A DNA stretch of 64,000 bases from Apium graveolens (taxonomy: Eukaryota > Streptophyta > Magnoliopsida > Apiales > Apiaceae): assembly GCF_009905375.1 (NCBI RefSeq), contig NC_133655.1, positions 41,144,422-41,208,421 of the forward strand. The letters run 5' to 3'. Each line of letters starts with the position of its first letter. Within the stretch, counting starts at the first letter, position 1. Position numbers and translations under genes: made by a program. Positions 23,110-34,162 of this stretch are shown in pieces. The notes beneath the pieces were generated by a model, which made no database searches, was not told the origin of the DNA, and saw only the letters and a program-made list of their open reading frames with translations.

Positions 23110-23530
23110 AGAATGATAAGGAGAAAGAGTATTGGGTTCTCTATTTTGATGGAGCATCAAAAACAAACTCCAGTGGAGCAGGATTGGTATTGCAAAGCCC
23201 TGATGGGTTCTTAATTGAGTATGCTATGAAGCTAGACTTCCCAACCACAAACAATGAGGCAGAATATGAAGCCCTGATAGCTGGTCTTGGCCTAGCTGGG
23301 ACACTTAGAGTCAAAAACTTAAAGGTCCGTGGAGACTCGAAGCTGATCATATCCCAGGTAAAGGGAGAATTTGAGGCAAGGGATGATACGATGGCTAAGT
23401 ATGTCCGCCTAGTAAGGGCTGTGATGAGCCAATTTAATGAGTGCCATGTTGAGCACATTCTAAGGGAAGAAAATGCTTAGGCGGATGCATTATCAAAGTT
23501 TGCCTCATCGGAGATAGAAGAAAGTTCAGG
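23110..23530 (+). pseudogene. pol: Second (archaeal-type) RNase H of F
   Basis: WVLYFDGASKTNSSGAGLVL, NNEAEYEALIAGL and VRGDSKLIISQVKGEFEAR carry the D, E and D of an active RNase H. A second RNase H of this type between the normal one and integrase is a hallmark of the Tat lineage and is thought to replace the worn first copy. A single TAG at 23478 (CAG to TAG) precedes ADALSKFAS, so the domain is complete except for its last helix join. Confidence 0.9.
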
Positions 23531-24839
23531 AAGTGTGTACTTCCGTGTTTTGAAGACTAGAAGCACATATATTAAACTTGTGGCTCCTATAGGCCTGGGG
23601 ACGTCGTGGATTGATCCTATTAAGGCTCACATTCAAATCGGTTGGTTGCCAAACGATGCAGCTAAAGCACGGAAGTTAACTGTTTGCGCACTAAGGTACT
23701 CTTTGATAGATGGGATTCTTTACAAAAGATCTTTCGTGGTTCCTTACTTGAGGTGCCTCAGGCCCGATGAGGCACGCTTGGCTCTTGAAGAAGTACATGA
23801 AGGTATTTGTGGACAACACTTGGGGGGCAGGGCCTTGGCTCATAAGATAACCCGTTTAGGCTTTTATTGGCCAGAAATGATGGCTGATGCCAAAGAATAT
23901 GTGAAGAAGTGTGATCGCTGTCAGAAGCATGCACCAGTTGTTAGACAACCCCCCGAGATGCTGACCTCTATCAACTCGCCTATTCCCTTTGCTATGTGGG
24001 GGATGGATATTCTAGGGCCTTTCCCTATGGCCACGGCACAAAGGAAGTTTCTGATTGTAGCCATTGATTATTTCACCAAGTGGATTGAAGCTAAGCCCTT
24101 GGCCAAAATCACAACTAAGCAGGTTACACAATTCCTGTGGGAAAACATTATGTGCCGATATGGATTTTCCCGTATCCTCGTCACTGACAATGGAACACAA
24201 TTCGACAACGAGGAATTCAAGAAGTATTGTGAGGAAAATGAAATTGAGTTACGGTTCACCTCTGTGGCTCACCCACAAGCCAATGGGCAAGCGGAGGTAG
24301 CGAATCGAATAATCCTGGATGGACTAAAAAAGAGGATAGAGAAGTCAAGAAGTAATTGGGTGGATGAGATACTTCCCATATTATGGGCCTGTAGGACTAC
24401 CTGTAGGGTCACGACTAGAGCAACTCCCTTCATGTTGGCATATGGGGCAGAGGCAGTAGTTCCCGTGGAGATATCACATTCCTCTCCAAGGATCCGGGCT
24501 TTCAATGCAGAAGAAAATGAGGAAGGGCAGAGGTTAGCCCTGGATCTAATTGATGAAGTGTGAGATGAGGCACATGCAAAGATAGTGGAATACCAGAAAA
24601 AAGCTTCGTTTTATTATAACCTAAGGGTTAAAGAGAGATTCTTCAAGCAAGAAGATTTGGTATTAAGGAAAGTGGAAGCTTCTGGTGTAGGACAGAAAGG
24701 AAAACTTGCCCTAAATTGGGAAGGGCCGTACAGAGTCAGGAGCGTTCAGGGTAGAGGAACCTACAAGCTGGAGACTATGGATGGTTTTGAAGTCCCGAGA
24801 ACCCAGCACGCGCAAAACCTGAAGGTTTATCACGTGTAA
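23531..24839 (+). pseudogene. pol: Integrase of F
   Basis: The zinc-binding region is VHEGICGQH...CDRCQ. The DDE core shows WGMDILGPFP, LVTDNGTQFDN and GQAEVANRIILD. The C-terminal part reads WEGPYRVRSVQGRGTYKLET and ends at TAA 24837. There is no chromodomain, as expected for Tat. One TGA at 24561 (in EVRDEAHAK, CGA to TGA) is the only break. Confidence 0.93.
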
Positions 24840-25186
24840 GATAGTCAATTCTCACTTGCCATTGTGACAAGTAGGTTTAAAAGCACCTTGAAGCTTTGCT
24901 TGCGTAGGATTTGATATTCCAGTAGAATTTACATTGTCTAGTTATTATTGATTAGGGTCGAACCCATGCTATGTAAGGTTTTGGAAAACCAGACTTCGTA
25001 TTAAGAGTTTGAAATTATTTCAATCTAAGGATGTTTAAAGTTCAAATGCATATTAAATATTGTAAAGATAAAGTAGAAAGAGGCAAGTAAGGAAAGCAGC
25101 ATATATTATAACCCTAAAGGGTAACAAAGTTCTGACATAAAACAAAGTTTACATATTGTCTAGAAAGAAGATATACATAAAAAAAC
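24840..25186. other. Spacer between integrase and antisense gene of F
   Basis: No ORF. Its right half would hold the 3' untranslated end of the antisense gene that stops at 25187. Confidence 0.6.
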
Positions 25187-27380
25187 TTAGGCCTCGGAAG
25201 CCTCGGATTCTTCGGAACCACTATCCGAAGTCTCCTCGGACGTCTCAGTTGTCCCCTTAGAAGTCCCCGTAGAGGTCCCATCAGAACCACCTTCGGATGC
25301 TTTGGATGATGCGGGAGACACTGGATTCTGAGGCGCAGCCCTTGGAGGCTCTTCCACTCTGACCTTCTTCACAGCAGGCGCAGAATCTTCTTTGGAAGAA
25401 GTCTCCTCCTCCCCAGAGCTGGACTCGAGTTCTTTCCTCTTGTGGCCTGGACTCCCTGAAGGGCCGTCTTTGATCAAATCAACCATCTTATCAGTAACAC
25501 CCCCAAGCTCCGGGACTCGCACAGGGCAAGGAAAGGAGGACTGCTCAAGGATTTCTGGAAACTCATCTTGGACGACCTCTACAGCAGCATCCCAGCCTTT
25601 TTTATAGCTAACTGGGTGAAGGAGGGCATCGTTCTCCACCATCAAGTCTTTGAACTCCTGGGTGTCAATCCAGTCGTCAAAGGCTTTATCTTTCTGCGCC
25701 TTCAGAATAACATTTTCGGCCCGGGCTGTTTCCAGGTCAGAAGTGGAAGAGGCCAGTTGAGCTTCAAGGGCCTCTATTCTCTGGTTGGCCTCCTCCAACT
25801 TTTCTTAGCATCTTCCAGGCCAACCTTCCAAGCCTTAGCTTGGTGAATTGCCCCTTGGAAATGGGTGTTAGCCTGCAAGAGAAGCAGCAAAAGTATGAGA
25901 AAAGAAACATGAAAAGGCAAGTATGAAGGGCATAGGTAAAGGACGTACCGTCGCCAAAGCCTGGGCTCCGAAAAGCTCATTCCCCTCTAAGTCCTATTGA
26001 AGGACAAAATCTTGATAGTCCACCGGGGAGATGGAATGCTTAGACCATTCCTTGGACAGCGCCGTGCTGCCCACGATTGAATCCTTGCCCCGGATCCCCC
26101 AAGCAGGTTGAAAATAGGCCCCTGGCCTCTGCTTCGTGCGCAAAACTTGGCTGGGGCCTTCCTCGCTTGGCTCCGTTGCTTGGAGGAGGAACTCAGGGAA
26201 GCGGTTACCAAGGCGAGGGTCTTTAAAGACCTTTCCATCCCTCTTCATCCTGGTTGTTTCCAGGTCCTTAGGCTTGGTAGCCTCCTCAATCTTCTCAGCC
26301 ACTGCAACAAATGAAGTAAGTTGAAAAATCAATAGAATAGAAAATGAAGGAAGTAAAAAGGAGGTAATGAAGGGAACTTACTTTTCTTATGGATGGGCGA
26401 GAGGCCGCATTCTACCAGGACCGTCTCCCGGATAAGGTCCCAAGAATGGGAAGTCCCATTGTCTTGCGTAAGGAGGTTGAAAGCTCTAGCCTCCTCCTCA
26501 GTCAAAGTTATATCATTTGGGCTCCCATCTACGGCCAGACCAAAGGACGACCGAAACAGGGTGCCCCAATCTCCGGCTTCCCAAACAATGAACAAAAAAT
26601 CTTTCTTCCACCCCAAGTTGTTGTCGGGGATGGACTTCCCATTCACAATATGGGGAATAGTGGGGCGCTGGTTTAGAGAAACCCAACCCGGACTTTTATC
26701 AGGGCTGTTTTTAAACTGGAAAATTTTCCTGAAAACGGCAATGGAAGTAGGGACCTTGTGCTTGGCACATTGTGACAGGTAACACATAATAAGCCTCCAA
26801 GAATTAGGGGGGAGTTGGCAAGGGCTGATGGCCACATCAGCCAGTAACAAAGGAATGAAGGGATGAAAAGGGAGTCTGATACCTGCCCTTAGAGTATCCC
26901 TATAGACACATAGCGCGTCCTTTTTCCACTGGCAGGCCCTGTCGGCCGGACCTGCAAGAACCAGCTTAAAAGGTTCCTTGATTTTGAAGCAGCTGCTCAA
27001 CTTTTCCAGCTCCTTGGGATCCCTTAAGGCACTAATATGATCGTGCGCGTCCAGATGCGCATCAGACGGGACTCGTCCCCTCGAGTATTGATCATGTCGA
27101 TTAAAGAAGTGTACCTCGATCGGATAGGGAACTCATTGGACTTTCTAGCCACGTTCATCTTGGCCAAGCGAGTCATTTTCTTGTCAGCCATCTGCAAAAA
27201 GGACACATGCAGGATATCTTAAAAGGGCACATAATAGAAAAATAGACGCGAAAAGTAAAGGGAGGGATTTTACCTGAAGAAGCGCTCCTAAAAAAGGCTT
27301 TGAGCTCCGACTTGCTGTTATTGCTCTGAGAATCTTAGCAGGAGGAGAAAGAAGAAAACTTAGAAATGAGAAGGTGAGGA
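25187..27380 (-). pseudogene. Antisense gene of F, four exons, gypsy-type 'putative transposon' domain
   Basis: Proposed exons on the minus strand: exon 1 about 27375-27274 (no ATG), exon 2 27191-26382, exon 3 26301-25949, exon 4 25872-25187. All three introns are 76-82 bp with GT...AG ends (donors GTAAAA, GTAAGT, GTACGT; acceptors TTTTTGCAG, TTGTTGCAG, TCTTGCAG). ATG 27191 is the first codon of exon 2. Exon 2 encodes FKLVLAGPADRACQ, LPFHPFIPLLLADVAI, QLPPNSWRLIMCYL, resembling the Pfam family called putative gypsy-type transposon (Transposase_28). Exon 4 starts with a coiled coil and ends in an acidic Ser/Glu tail. Defects: a frameshift near 27065, a TAG at 25994 and a one-base loss near 25805. 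Antisense ORFs are known in Tat elements; function is unknown. Confidence 0.82.
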
Positions 27381-27400
27381 GTAGTAGCCTCTCCTCAGTC

Positions 27401-27409
27401 CTTTATATA
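27401..27409 (-). promoter_or_regulatory. TATA box of antisense gene
   Basis: Minus-strand TATATAAAG, about 125 bp before the exon 1 donor. The implied start near 27375 leaves a first exon of about 100 nt without ATG. Confidence 0.7.
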
Positions 27410-27479
27410 AGAGGAAAAGGAAGTTGAAGGGACGAAAGCCCCTTAAGGACAAAGGCCCATAGGAAAAAGCCCAGAAAAA

Positions 27480-27499
27480 GGAATATTCCAGAATATTCC
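27480..27499 (-). promoter_or_regulatory. Perfect heat-shock element upstream of antisense TATA
   Basis: Four contiguous alternating pentamers, nGAAn nTTCn nGAAn nTTCn, lie 71-98 bp upstream of the antisense TATA box. Eight TGGGCY motifs (plus-strand RGCCCA) occur between 27454 and 27637 around it. Confidence 0.55.
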
Positions 27500-27535
27500 T
27501 AGGAATTCTAGAGGATTCTAAACAGGGAATATTAA

Positions 27536-27603
27536 GCCCAATAAAAGAGGCCCAGTAAGATTTGGAAAAGCCCAATAAAAGAGGCCCAATAAGATTTGGA
27601 AAA
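27536..27603. repeat. 34-bp tandem repeat, two copies
   Basis: Units 27536-27569 and 27570-27603 differ by one base. Each contains two GCCCA motifs, so the duplication multiplies potential TGGGCY sites in the antisense promoter. Confidence 0.85.
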
Positions 27604-27702
27604 ACCCAATAAGGCCCAATAAAGAAGTCCCGGCCCAAATCCAATTAGGATTTCGAACATACAATACCTTAAATTGAAGCCAAATGAAGAAGGCTAGTAG
27701 AA

Positions 27703-28250
27703 GACCAGGATTCAGGTCGAAATCCAGGTCGTGAATCCTGCCCGAAAACTTTCGCGCAGGCACCCGAAAATAACGGGTAAAAAAGACCAAGATTCAGGTC
27801 GAAATCCAGGTCGTGAATCCTGCCCGAAATTTTTCGACTAGACACACGAAAACAACGGAAATAATAGGACTGAATTGAGGTCGAAACTTCGACCAGGAAT
27901 AAAGTCGAATAAACCAAACATCTTTCAAGAATGGGGATTAAAAACCCAGGTCGAAGTTTGACTAGGATCCTGGTCGAATTCCAGGTCGTGGATCCTAGTC
28001 GAAATCCTTCGACCAGGAAGCAAGAGAATCAAAGAATTTTCGAACAGGATTCAGGTCGAAATTTCGACTAGAATCCTGGTCGAAATCCTAGTCGATAAAG
28101 GGGGTATGTATTCAACCTAGATCCAGGTTGAAAGTTCGACTAGGATCCTGGTTGAATTCCAGGTCCTAGATCCTAGTCGAACTCCTTCGACCAGGATTGC
28201 AAGGCTGCCTCTTACTTCGACTAGGATCCTGTTCGAAATTTCGACTAGGA
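27703..28250. repeat. TCGA-rich degenerate repeat array in 3' UTR of F
   Basis: An 82-bp unit occurs at 27703-27784 and again from 27785, then breaks into many shorter copies of AGGTCGAAATTTCGAC and ATCCTGGTCGAA in both orientations up to 28250. Hypervariable tandem repeats before the 3' LTR are known in Tat elements. Confidence 0.85.
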
Positions 28251-28454
28251 AAAATCTAGAAAAATAAGGATAAAACCTAGAAATTAAGAGAAAAATCCCG
28301 GAATTAAGGGAAAAGTTCCTGGAAATTAAGATAATTCCTGAACAAAAGGAACAATCATTGTAAACGTGTAGGTTGCTCCACACTTTACGCAAAAACGAAA
28401 CCCTATAAGGGAATGAATAGACATAACTTCTGCGAAACCTAATCAATGTTTCCC
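28251..28454. other. End of 3' UTR of F
   Basis: A-rich, with GGAAAATTCC-like repeats near 28255-28330. No ORF. Confidence 0.5.
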
Positions 28455-28471
28455 AAAAGCTGGGGGGCAAA
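28455..28471 (+). other. Polypurine tract of F
   Basis: AAAAGCTGGGGGGCAAA directly before the 3' LTR start TGATAGGG. Confidence 0.85.
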
Positions 28472-29042
28472 TGATAGGGATAAATAAATCCTGATTGTAT
28501 AATTAAATATTGCAAGGTGTGGGCTGCTAGGCCCAATAAGAAGATGTATGACATTCAGACCAGAAAGGTTAACATGCTGATCAGGCCTGATGGACCAGAT
28601 CAGGCCTAATAAAATAAAGAAGGCCCAAAAACCCTGATTATTAATTAATTTCATAATTAATTAATAAAGGAAAAATCAGCTATTGAGAAGAGTCCCGATA
28701 AGGATATAAACCCTTACAGATTAGCCTCAAGGGGACCTAAAAGGATAAGGAATCAGTTTCCTACTATCTAGGACTCCAAAGTCCATTCTAATTATGAGAC
28801 TTGCTCACCAAGTCTCCTATACCAAGTCCAATTCAAGGACTCCCAACATCTATATAAGGGGCCTCACCCCACACATCAGAACTACATTTTTTGGCTTGAT
28901 TCTCTAATTCACAGAGATACGTAGGCATCTCGTAAAGGCAGAATTAAGCTACGAAACACGAGAGCAGCCATTAAAGGCCTTGAGCTCCCGAATCTTAGTA
29001 ATAAATATAGCAAATAATAACCTTAGTTTTTTATCCATAACA
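28472..29042 (+). repeat. 3' LTR of F
   Basis: 571 bp, TGATAGGGATAAATAAATC to TTATCCATAACA, with matching inverted ends. TATA box at 28851. It has about ten substitutions and one indel against the 5' LTR; one of its two 12-bp palindromes has become ATCAGGCCTAAT. Confidence 0.93.
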
Positions 29043-29483
29043 ATTTTGATATGTGTATCGCTTTAATCCGATTTACGATTTAGGAGAAACAGCCGTTTTA
29101 AGTAACGGTGTTTCGCGAGCGAACCCCCACCCCTCGAGTAACTTTGAGACCATGTTTAAGGCCCCTAAAAGACTAATCGGAACACGAAATAATTATGTAA
29201 AGTTTTTTAGGCAGTTACTAAAGTCCTCGCGAAAGAGTCTCCTTTAAATGTTTAACGGTTAATTTTATAAAAATGGTGGAGCCGAGGGTACGCGAGCGAC
29301 TAACGTAAACCTTTAAGCGTGAAAGCGAGCGTTAAGGTATGTATGAGTAAAGTCTAGTTTCTTAAGCGACCTAGGATTGATTCCAGCTTATGTTGTTGTT
29401 TATAGGTTACCGAACTCACCCTAAGCTCATTTCCACCCCAGGACACTCGACAAGTTTTCTACCCGTATTATTGTTGTTGTAAT

Positions 29484-29502
29484 TATATATATATATATAT
29501 AT
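29484..29502. repeat. (AT)n microsatellite
   Basis: Nine to ten AT units inside the B LTR. Confidence 0.95.
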
Positions 29503-31104
29503 TGAAATAATTGCATGAGTATTGTTAGAAAAAATCTTGCAAGATATATATGCATGCATGTTTTGAAATCGTGATATTTCATTATCAAGTACGATTGCTT
29601 TAAAGTAAAGCTTGCATAATACCTATGCTAGTATTTAATGATATTTTGTGTATCCCCTTAGAGTAGGGCATACAAGTTGAACATTTTACCTAAACCGGGA
29701 GGCGATGTTCTCGAGTATATTATATATAGTTTTATCAAAATTATTAATGGAACAATACTTGTTCGATATTTTTAAATTATAAGTGAATATTATTTTATAA
29801 ATATTCATTAAGATTTCTATTACGATTAAAGAATATTTTAATTATTTGAATAAAGATTATATTTATGAAACTTATTTTATTTTATTAAATGAATATTAGT
29901 TTTGAATAATCATTCGAGGACTTATGACTCCGCTTATTTTATTAAATAATATTTTTTATTTCTTTAAAGAATAATGTTTCGATATTCGCCTAGTAATTTT
30001 AAAAATGATTGATATCATTTAAATCATCATGACTTTAAATATTTTCAAAGATTATTTTCGAACTTATCAAAAAAAATTTCAAAAGTATAGAGAGGACCCA
30101 AAACTCCGTTTTTAAGTTCAAATCTTTTTTATGAAGGTGATTTAAATATTCACTCAAAAATAGGGGATCCTGCTCAGTGTTTTATTTTTATATTCGCAAC
30201 AAAGTTGCTGAGTAGATAAATAAATGTTTGATTACCTACCCATCATTCGGGAAGTAAATTCTTGGAATAAGTTTAACTCGGTAATAAGCATCGCTTGAGA
30301 AATATTGGTTAGTTTCCCTTTTCCAACTAGATACGGCTTCTTGGTAGAGTCCTATTAACAAGTTTCTACTTGGGGAAATAGGGAGACAAACTTTACGTTG
30401 TAGGGTACCTATCAACAAGCTAATATACGCTCGGGGAATGATGATCAACTTCGGATTCCAATTATAAAGATAGGATTCTTCAAGGAACTAGAACTTCTCG
30501 GAACCTAGTGTGTCGGGATAAGTGGAAGAGGCTGTGGTACAGTCCATCAAATTGTAGGAGGGTGTGGGAAAGTCCGGCATAATACCCTAATACTGCCAGG
30601 GTGATGACCGAACATAATTCATCCTTCTACTAGTAGTAAAGTCAAATTATTGATATATTTCCTGATCGGCAAGGTACTGTGGTTTATTCCAGAAGTTCCC
30701 TTCTTTCTTCAAAATTTAACTTCAATACAACTCAGTATTGTAAAGCCCATTAACTTATTTATCAAAAGAGTTGTCAGTAATTGAGTAATCACACTTAAAT
30801 AGTGCTTTGAACATTCCCACTTATATAATACCCTTATTATATATTATTTTTGAGACTAATTATACTTTGACCAGTAATAGTTCAAGTAGTTTTTCTGAAA
30901 AGATATATAAGTATTGAAGTATTTTGTAACTTCATCATTTAAACTTATATCTAGTAAATGATTGTCTTATGCATAACAAAGATTTTCAGAAAAACCATCA
31001 ATAAAGATATTTTGCATTATTAATCATAATATACAGGTTATTTTGGTGAGCTGTTTTGCTCACCCTTGCTTCATTTCTTCTTCACACAACAACATCTAGG
31101 AAAG

Positions 31105-31212
31105 ATGGCCAAACTCAAGCAGACCCACCAGAAGAGCGTGGGAAGCGTTCCGCGTCTACCCGCTGATATCTTAGCCGCCATTGCTGTAGAGGTAGATCTA
31201 TCTGTAGTTTAA
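31105..31212 (+). CDS. LTR micro-ORF of B, 35 codons, unknown
   Basis: An ORF of 35 residues beginning MAKLKQTHQKSVGSV and ending in a hydrophobic-acidic stretch, in a good start context (AAAGATGG). It lies five bases after an acceptor-like CAACATCTAG (ending 31099) and 43 bp after a TGAGC/GCTCA inverted repeat (31047-31062), the same arrangement as in LTR families A/E, C and D. Sequence similarity to those micro-ORFs is not evident, so only position supports it. Confidence 0.4.
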   Translation: MAKLKQTHQKSVGSVPRLPADILAAIAVEVDLSVV

Positions 31213-31492
31213 GCTTTTGGGAATCAAATTATATATAATTATAACTTGTGTTGGATAATGGCAAAGAACTGTAAACTTATTAAGTAATCATTTTAGGTTT
31301 ATAATAACTTTTAACTTATGGATTCCAACGACTATTACTTATTTCAATTTCATCTTCGAGACTATAACGTGTTGTGGAGTATGTATTATTGTGGGTTCAC
31401 AGCATATAGTTATTTATTTTTATTTAAGGTTAAATGATATTAATGGAAAGAAGGACCGTGACAACCCGGATCCCCGACCCCGGATCTGGAGG

Positions 31493-31720
31493 TGTTAGAA
31501 CTTCGATCCTATAAATCAGGAACTGACAGTAATCATTCTATAATTCTTGGGACTGTATATATCAGCATATCCTGATTTACTCTGCAATATTTACATCAAA
31601 TCACATCCTCGCACCTTGACAAATCCTGATGCAGATCCTGACTGCATGCAAGTCCTGACTGGTTGACAGATCCTGATTTCTCAGTAAATCCTTATTATGA
31701 CTTAAAAAGTTTTTCTAACA
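31493..31720 (-). repeat. 3' LTR of G
   Basis: Minus strand TGTTAGAA...TTCTAACA, 228 bp, adjoining an ATTGGGGGAGAT polypurine tract at 31721-31732. It contains five copies of TCCTGA (plus strand). Confidence 0.8.
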
Positions 31721-31732
31721 ATCTCCCCCAAT
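31721..31732 (-). other. Polypurine tract of G
   Basis: Minus-strand ATTGGGGGAGAT next to the LTR; I has the same GGGGGAGAT tract. Confidence 0.85.
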
Positions 31733-33164
31733 TTATGCTTTATAGAATAAGCATAAATTCTATGGTTCTGTCTGATGCGAAAAAGAGGAAGGCAAAATGT
31801 GAAGTGGAATGTAGAGCATACTCAGTTACTGATGTAGATAGCAAGTTCATGGTTCTTCATAAACCCTTGAGTATCTCTGTACAAATGCCTTGACTCTTTC
31901 ATAAATCTTCTTTCTAAAAAGCTAATTCAGTCTATTCTTAAAATTTCTTTGATGGTCAGTTTCATTAGACATCTAATATATGGCAGCTCTCAGATGTCCA
32001 ATTGGAGTCCTTTCAATCATAAGCTCATACATCATCACATAGCATGCCCTTAGACCATCAAGATTTAGTGTTACTTGCCTTGAAGTGAGCACAATTTCAA
32101 TCACAGGTGCACCCCTCCCTATGTTCACTTCCTGATGTCTGAAGTTCAAGTATATGGGAACATAATGTCCAAGTATCCATAACCTTTATCTCAAATTCTT
32201 CTTTTGATGGTTTAAAATATTAAGTCTGACCATTCCTCGGATGCTTAATTTTCAACCATTAGAAGATAGTGAATGCCTTTCCGCACTTTGGTTAACATCA
32301 TTAACAGTTCATCAGAAAAAAAGTAGTTGGACTTGATTCCCTTCTAGCATCAACAAAATTTTCTCCTTTGGTTATGAGCCATCATGTTTATCAGTGATAA
32401 TTTTTCACTGCTTTACGCTTGTAAATATGATCGATTGTAATTTCTTGACCAAGTCTATCATCCAAACTGAAATTTAGCATTCTCGAATTTATGAATCCAG
32501 CTTTCTGATGCCCAACACCAGCCCTAGTGTGTGGCCCCAATAGTCTGAGACATTTTTCTTATCTCAAACATGAATGTGTATTATCACTGTTGTCCACAAC
32601 TGATTCATCTTGATCATCCATCCTTATTACTCCAGGAACAAAATTTATATCTCCAGTACATTTCAACTCATCAATTTTCTTCCATTTATAATCAATCTTT
32701 CTATTTGGAAAATAAGTCCTTTTGCTTTTTCCTTTTCTCAAGCTCTTTTGGATTTGTAATTCTCCATCTCTCCCTTCCAGATCTCCATAACACGTTTATG
32801 AATTCTTGATTTGCTCTGTTAACTGCTATCCTGATCTTTCCTTTTTCTCTTCTTTCCTCCTCATCAATCTCAGTCAACATAAACAGATAAGATTTGAAGA
32901 TTTAACAACATCAGGAATTAACAATTTGTCAGGATCAGAAACTGAACTGTCAGGATTTATAATGTCGGGATTTCCTGTGTCAGGATTTGACTCTTCAATA
33001 TTTGTGATGCCAGGAGCTTCTTCTATTTGAATTTGTCTTGTTCTTCTAGATAACTGAACTTTAACTTACTCATGACCTTCATTTCAGTACATATTGAGAA
33101 TTGGTACCTCTATTAGTCTAGTTACATGATTGAGAATTTTTTTATCAATAAGCATTTTTAGAGC
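31733..33164 (-). other. Non-coding 3' region of G
   Basis: No convincing ORF. It holds scattered TCAGGA motifs around 32910-32990 and a weak similarity in layout to the 3' region of I. Confidence 0.45.
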
Positions 33165-33416
33165 CTACGACTGAGATGTCTCAGATATTTCTTCAATCAT
33201 GACCCCACTTGATCTTGTTCTTCTTTGAGAAGGAACAATAGATTGTTGATTATTTCTAGGAATTCTTCCTCTTCCACCTCTTCTACCACTTTTAGGTTCT
33301 CTAGTTCCACCCCTTCCTCTAGATGGACCTTGATTTGAAGTTTGTAGTTGACTGAGAATTTTCTCCTGCTGTTTAAGCATTTCTTCATGAGACATGAAAG
33401 GAAATTCATCATCCAA
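33165..33416 (-). pseudogene. C-terminal end of the extra (post-pol) ORF of G
   Basis: 83 codons, MDDEFPFMSHEEMLKQQEKI then an Arg/Gly-rich segment (RGRGGTREPKSGRRGGRGR). It ends 9 bp from the I insertion, so its upstream part lies beyond 44605. Sirevirus-type elements often carry an extra ORF after pol, sometimes called env-like; I see no membrane segment here. Confidence 0.45.
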
Positions 33417-33424
33417 ACAATTAC

Positions 33425-33429
33425 TTAAC
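33425..33429. repeat. Target site duplication of I, left copy (TTAAC)
   Basis: TTAAC next to the I 3' LTR; the second copy is at 44600-44604. Confidence 0.92.
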
Positions 33430-34024
33430 TATTAGGTCACACAACACTGTAGAAGGGGGTTGAATACAATGTAGAATACAATAAAATCTATTTCGAACAC
33501 AAGTAACAGTAAACAGAAATATCCGATATAATAAAATCTGTTATAATGGAACTATTCTCTCTCAGTGATGAACAAATATCACGAGAGATGCTAGGTTACA
33601 ATGTATAATCTTCTCGATAATGATAAGACATATGGTGTAAACCTATGTCTATATTTATACAGTACACAGTTACAAGATAACTTCTAATTGATATGGAATA
33701 TAATTCTGTCTCCTAAAATATATCAATCAGATATCTTATACAATTATTCCAGTCCTCTAACTCTTTCCATGCATATCTTCTTTTTGTATTAGTCTCGATC
33801 TTCTTTCCTGTAAATTAGCTTCCTTCCTTAACTATTAGTCCTCCAGTACTTAAGTTCTGATATCCATCTTCTGATATTATCTTCTGATAATCTAAGTCCT
33901 GATATCCTTAAGTTTTAACTTCCAGTAAGTACTGATTTCAATAAGTACTGATATTTCCTGTTTGTTAAGATCTGAAAACTAAACATGAAACATATTAGAC
34001 ATGACATCTCAAATATATCTAACA
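33430..34024 (-). repeat. 3' LTR of I
   Basis: 595 bp. Minus strand TGTTAGATATATTTGAG to GTGACCTAATA, where the usual final CA is mutated to TA. It contains a run of AAGTnCTGATATCC-like motifs (33850-33965, plus strand). Confidence 0.93.
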
Positions 34025-34040
34025 ATCTCCCCCAACTTGT
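34025..34040 (-). other. Polypurine tract of I
   Basis: Minus-strand ACAAGTTGGGGGAGAT directly before the 3' LTR. Confidence 0.92.
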
Positions 34041-34162
34041 AAATTGTGCAAAATATAAAAGTTAATAGATTTGATGATGTCAAAAAACATTTAAGTTCAA
34101 ATGCAATAAGAGTTTAGTAAGACTATTAACTATAACTTACAGTCCTTTTAGCTTTACCAACT

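Larger units (their letters stand above)
18535..29042 (+). mobile_element. Tat-lineage gypsy element F
   Basis: A 10.5-kb element with LTRs of 547 (trimmed) and 571 bp that differ at about ten bases and one indel (about 98% identical). With a commonly used plant rate of 1.3e-8 per site per year this would be under 1 million years, an inference. It has a TGGCGCC-type primer site, gag-pol with two RNase H domains, an antisense gene, a repeat-rich 3' untranslated region and a polypurine tract, all typical of the Tat group. It sits inside the 3' LTR of B. No target duplication is visible and the first 23 bp of its 5' LTR are missing. Confidence 0.92.
29043..31492 (+). repeat. 3' LTR of B, second part
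   Basis: It continues the B LTR after F. GGAGCCGAGGGTACGCGAGCG near 29280 parallels GGAGCCGAGACCGCGTGAG in LTR H. The end GGATCTGGAGG resembles the end of the A LTR (AGATTTGGAGGGGG) and is cut by Copia element G at 31493, a few bases before the expected LTR terminus. The stretch 29500-31040 is AT-rich with nothing coding that I trust. Confidence 0.8.

Noticed and set aside
25187..27206. A captured host gene
   Set aside because: The gene lies between pol and the polypurine tract of F, inside its LTR borders, and resembles the antisense ORF known from Tat elements, so it belongs to the element.
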